A stretch of DNA of 64,000 nucleotides. Source: Trema orientale. Its lineage: Eukaryota > Streptophyta > Magnoliopsida > Rosales > Cannabaceae. The notes below the pieces were generated by a model. It worked only from the letters and a program-made list of their open reading frames with translations. It ran no database searches and was not told the origin of the DNA. Shown one piece after another: positions 62,760 to 64,000 of this stretch. The position numbers were made by a program, and so were the translations under genes. Position 1 is the stretch's first letter; the number at the start of each line of letters is the position of its first letter. The stretch is taken from NCBI GenBank assembly GCA_002914845.1, contig JXTC01000042.1, positions 39,823-103,822 of the forward strand. The letters are read 5' to 3'.

Positions 62760-63434
62760 CTGGAAAAAAAAAAAAAAAACATGAGATGTATTTAATCCAA
62801 TGCCAGTATTGGTCTACAGGTAAATTCATATGAATTTGTATTTATAAAACTAACCTAAGTACGACCTCGAAATAGGCGTGCCATTATTCTTTTTTACAGG
62901 TTACTTGCTATATGCGAGCAGTACCATGTCCATATTAATTGGGCTGGAAGCCCTAAATTACACCGATATTCTCTGCTATCTATTTGTCGATTTGATTTAA
63001 CTATCATCAGTTCAAAATACTTCCAAGTTAGCAAAGAGCATCTATCTTCAACTATCATTCCTCTATCTTATAGTTCGAGCAATTCAACAATGATTCATCA
63101 ACCACTGTAAATTCAATCTAATTAAAATCTAGACCTAATACTTAAAATGGTCAAAAAAAATGGTCAAAAGATTTTAAGTCTGTGATTCTGGGTTTATGGT
63201 TTTAACCTATAATTCTTCATTAATTCATTAGATTCTCCTATGGTCTTAAAGGTAGATGATTTCGCAAGAAATAGAACCTCAATTCTCCTAATCTCAATGT
63301 ATATTCATCATTTAAGAATATGTATAATTCCAAAAATGACGATTTCTAGTTTTCTATAATCTATGGAATTCATATTTGCATAAAAGAGATACTAGATTTC
63401 TTACAAAAAGAAAATGAGAGGGGAAGAGAGGTAC

Positions 63435-63615
63435 CAACTTGGAAATCTGAAGAATACAGAGAATATTTGCTTGATTCTCGCTGAAAAACTCACCAAAAAT
63501 ATGACTTGCAATGGTAGCCAAGTTTGTCGGAAAGTTTACAATGATGGTTAACGTCACTGGAGAAGAGGGAGAAAAAAGGGTTTCTGAGGAGTAAAAGTTT
63601 TGCTGGAAATGAAAA
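63435..63615 (-). other. Probable 5' leader exon of the antisense unit
   Basis: Lies just downstream (minus strand) of a TATA element and ends at a donor-like AAGTTG then GTACCT (63433-63434). The next acceptor on this strand is the one at 62760. Short ATG frames here show nothing recognisable, so it is treated as a leader. Confidence 0.35.
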
Positions 63616-63640
63616 TGGGAAAAAGAACAAGAATCTTTTC

Positions 63641-63650
63641 TTTTTATACT
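63641..63650 (-). promoter_or_regulatory. TATA box of the antisense unit
   Basis: The minus strand reads AGTATAAAAAG, a strong plant TATA consensus, placed about 30 bp ahead of the pyrimidine/purine-rich leader and ahead of the antisense exon. Confidence 0.45.
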
Positions 63651-64000
63651 TCTTAATCTGAGCTAATCACTACCGTAGATCAAGAAAGATAATCTTTTAA
63701 ATTAATGGCTGAGATTTGCGTGGAAGTACTGATTTAGAAAAATCAAATCAATTAATTTTTGAAATTCGAAAAGTTCTAATCTGAGATGACAAGTGACATC
63801 AACATTATCATTACATGTGCTTGAGAAGCAGAGAAGTCTCCTCGAGCCTCTCCATCTTCTCAAGAAAAGATGACACGTGGTTATCTGTCAGAGAAAAAGA
63901 TGCATCTGATTCCAACGAAATATGATTCAAGCATCTGTGACTTTCCAATAGGTTCAGGATGATCTCATCACATCACATTATTAAGCTCGCACTGGCCAGA
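63651..64000. other. End of window, no recognised gene
   Basis: Non-coding DNA upstream of the antisense unit. The sequence CTCCTCGAGCCTCTCC and nearby words resemble LTR U3 regions, but no partner LTR was found. Confidence 0.3.

Overview
The window is AT-rich nuclear DNA from a flowering plant, most likely a eudicot. The evidence is GT-AG introns, plant receptor-kinase genes of the LRR-VIII-2 type, plant Ty1/copia and Ty3/gypsy retrotransposons, a tRNA-derived SINE and many MITE-like inverted-repeat elements. The species cannot be named from sequence alone. No bacterial genes, CRISPR arrays, rRNA genes or free-standing tRNA genes were seen.

Layout. 1-6660 is a graveyard of gypsy-type retrotransposons: a minus-strand Ogre/Tat-like LTR, primer site and gag fragment, then a minus-strand LTR end with an initiator-Met primer site, then a plus-strand gag-protease remnant and LTR-like DNA. 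6660-9800 is AT-rich and mostly empty apart from a possible CACTA-type end. 9806-22530 (minus) is a complete 25-exon LRR/malectin receptor kinase (copy A) whose exons join to 1035 codons plus stop. 22600-31330 is the intergenic gap, with two MITE-like elements just upstream of copy A, a long-TIR element, and a full-length but decayed copia element (25958-30860) bounded by a 5-bp duplication. 31330-52319 (minus) is a paralogue (copy B) with the same 25-exon architecture. It is sound except for one extra T in exon 2 that shifts the frame. Its introns have been heavily invaded: a TRIM-like element, a SINE 28 bp from a splice donor, and an 11-kb first intron full of MITEs. 52746-53067 holds a second SINE copy upstream of copy B. 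53350-64000 is a degenerate Tat-lineage gypsy element on the plus strand (gag, protease, RT, RNase H, integrase), followed by an additional coiled-coil ORF and, tail to tail with it, a minus-strand exon encoding what looks like the missing N-terminal half of the same type of protein.

How it fits together. The only host genes recognised are the two receptor kinases, an apparent tandem duplication in the same orientation. The predicted protein has a signal peptide, leucine-rich repeats, a malectin domain, one membrane helix and an RD-type Ser/Thr kinase, so it would sit at the plasma membrane and pass on extracellular signals. Copy A looks functional. Copy B, as read, stops soon after the start of its repeats. 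Almost everything else is transposable-element sequence, much of it nested in introns or sitting in the flanks of these two genes.

All exon borders were set by hand from reading-frame continuity, splice consensus and comparison of the two copies. No alignments or database searches were run.
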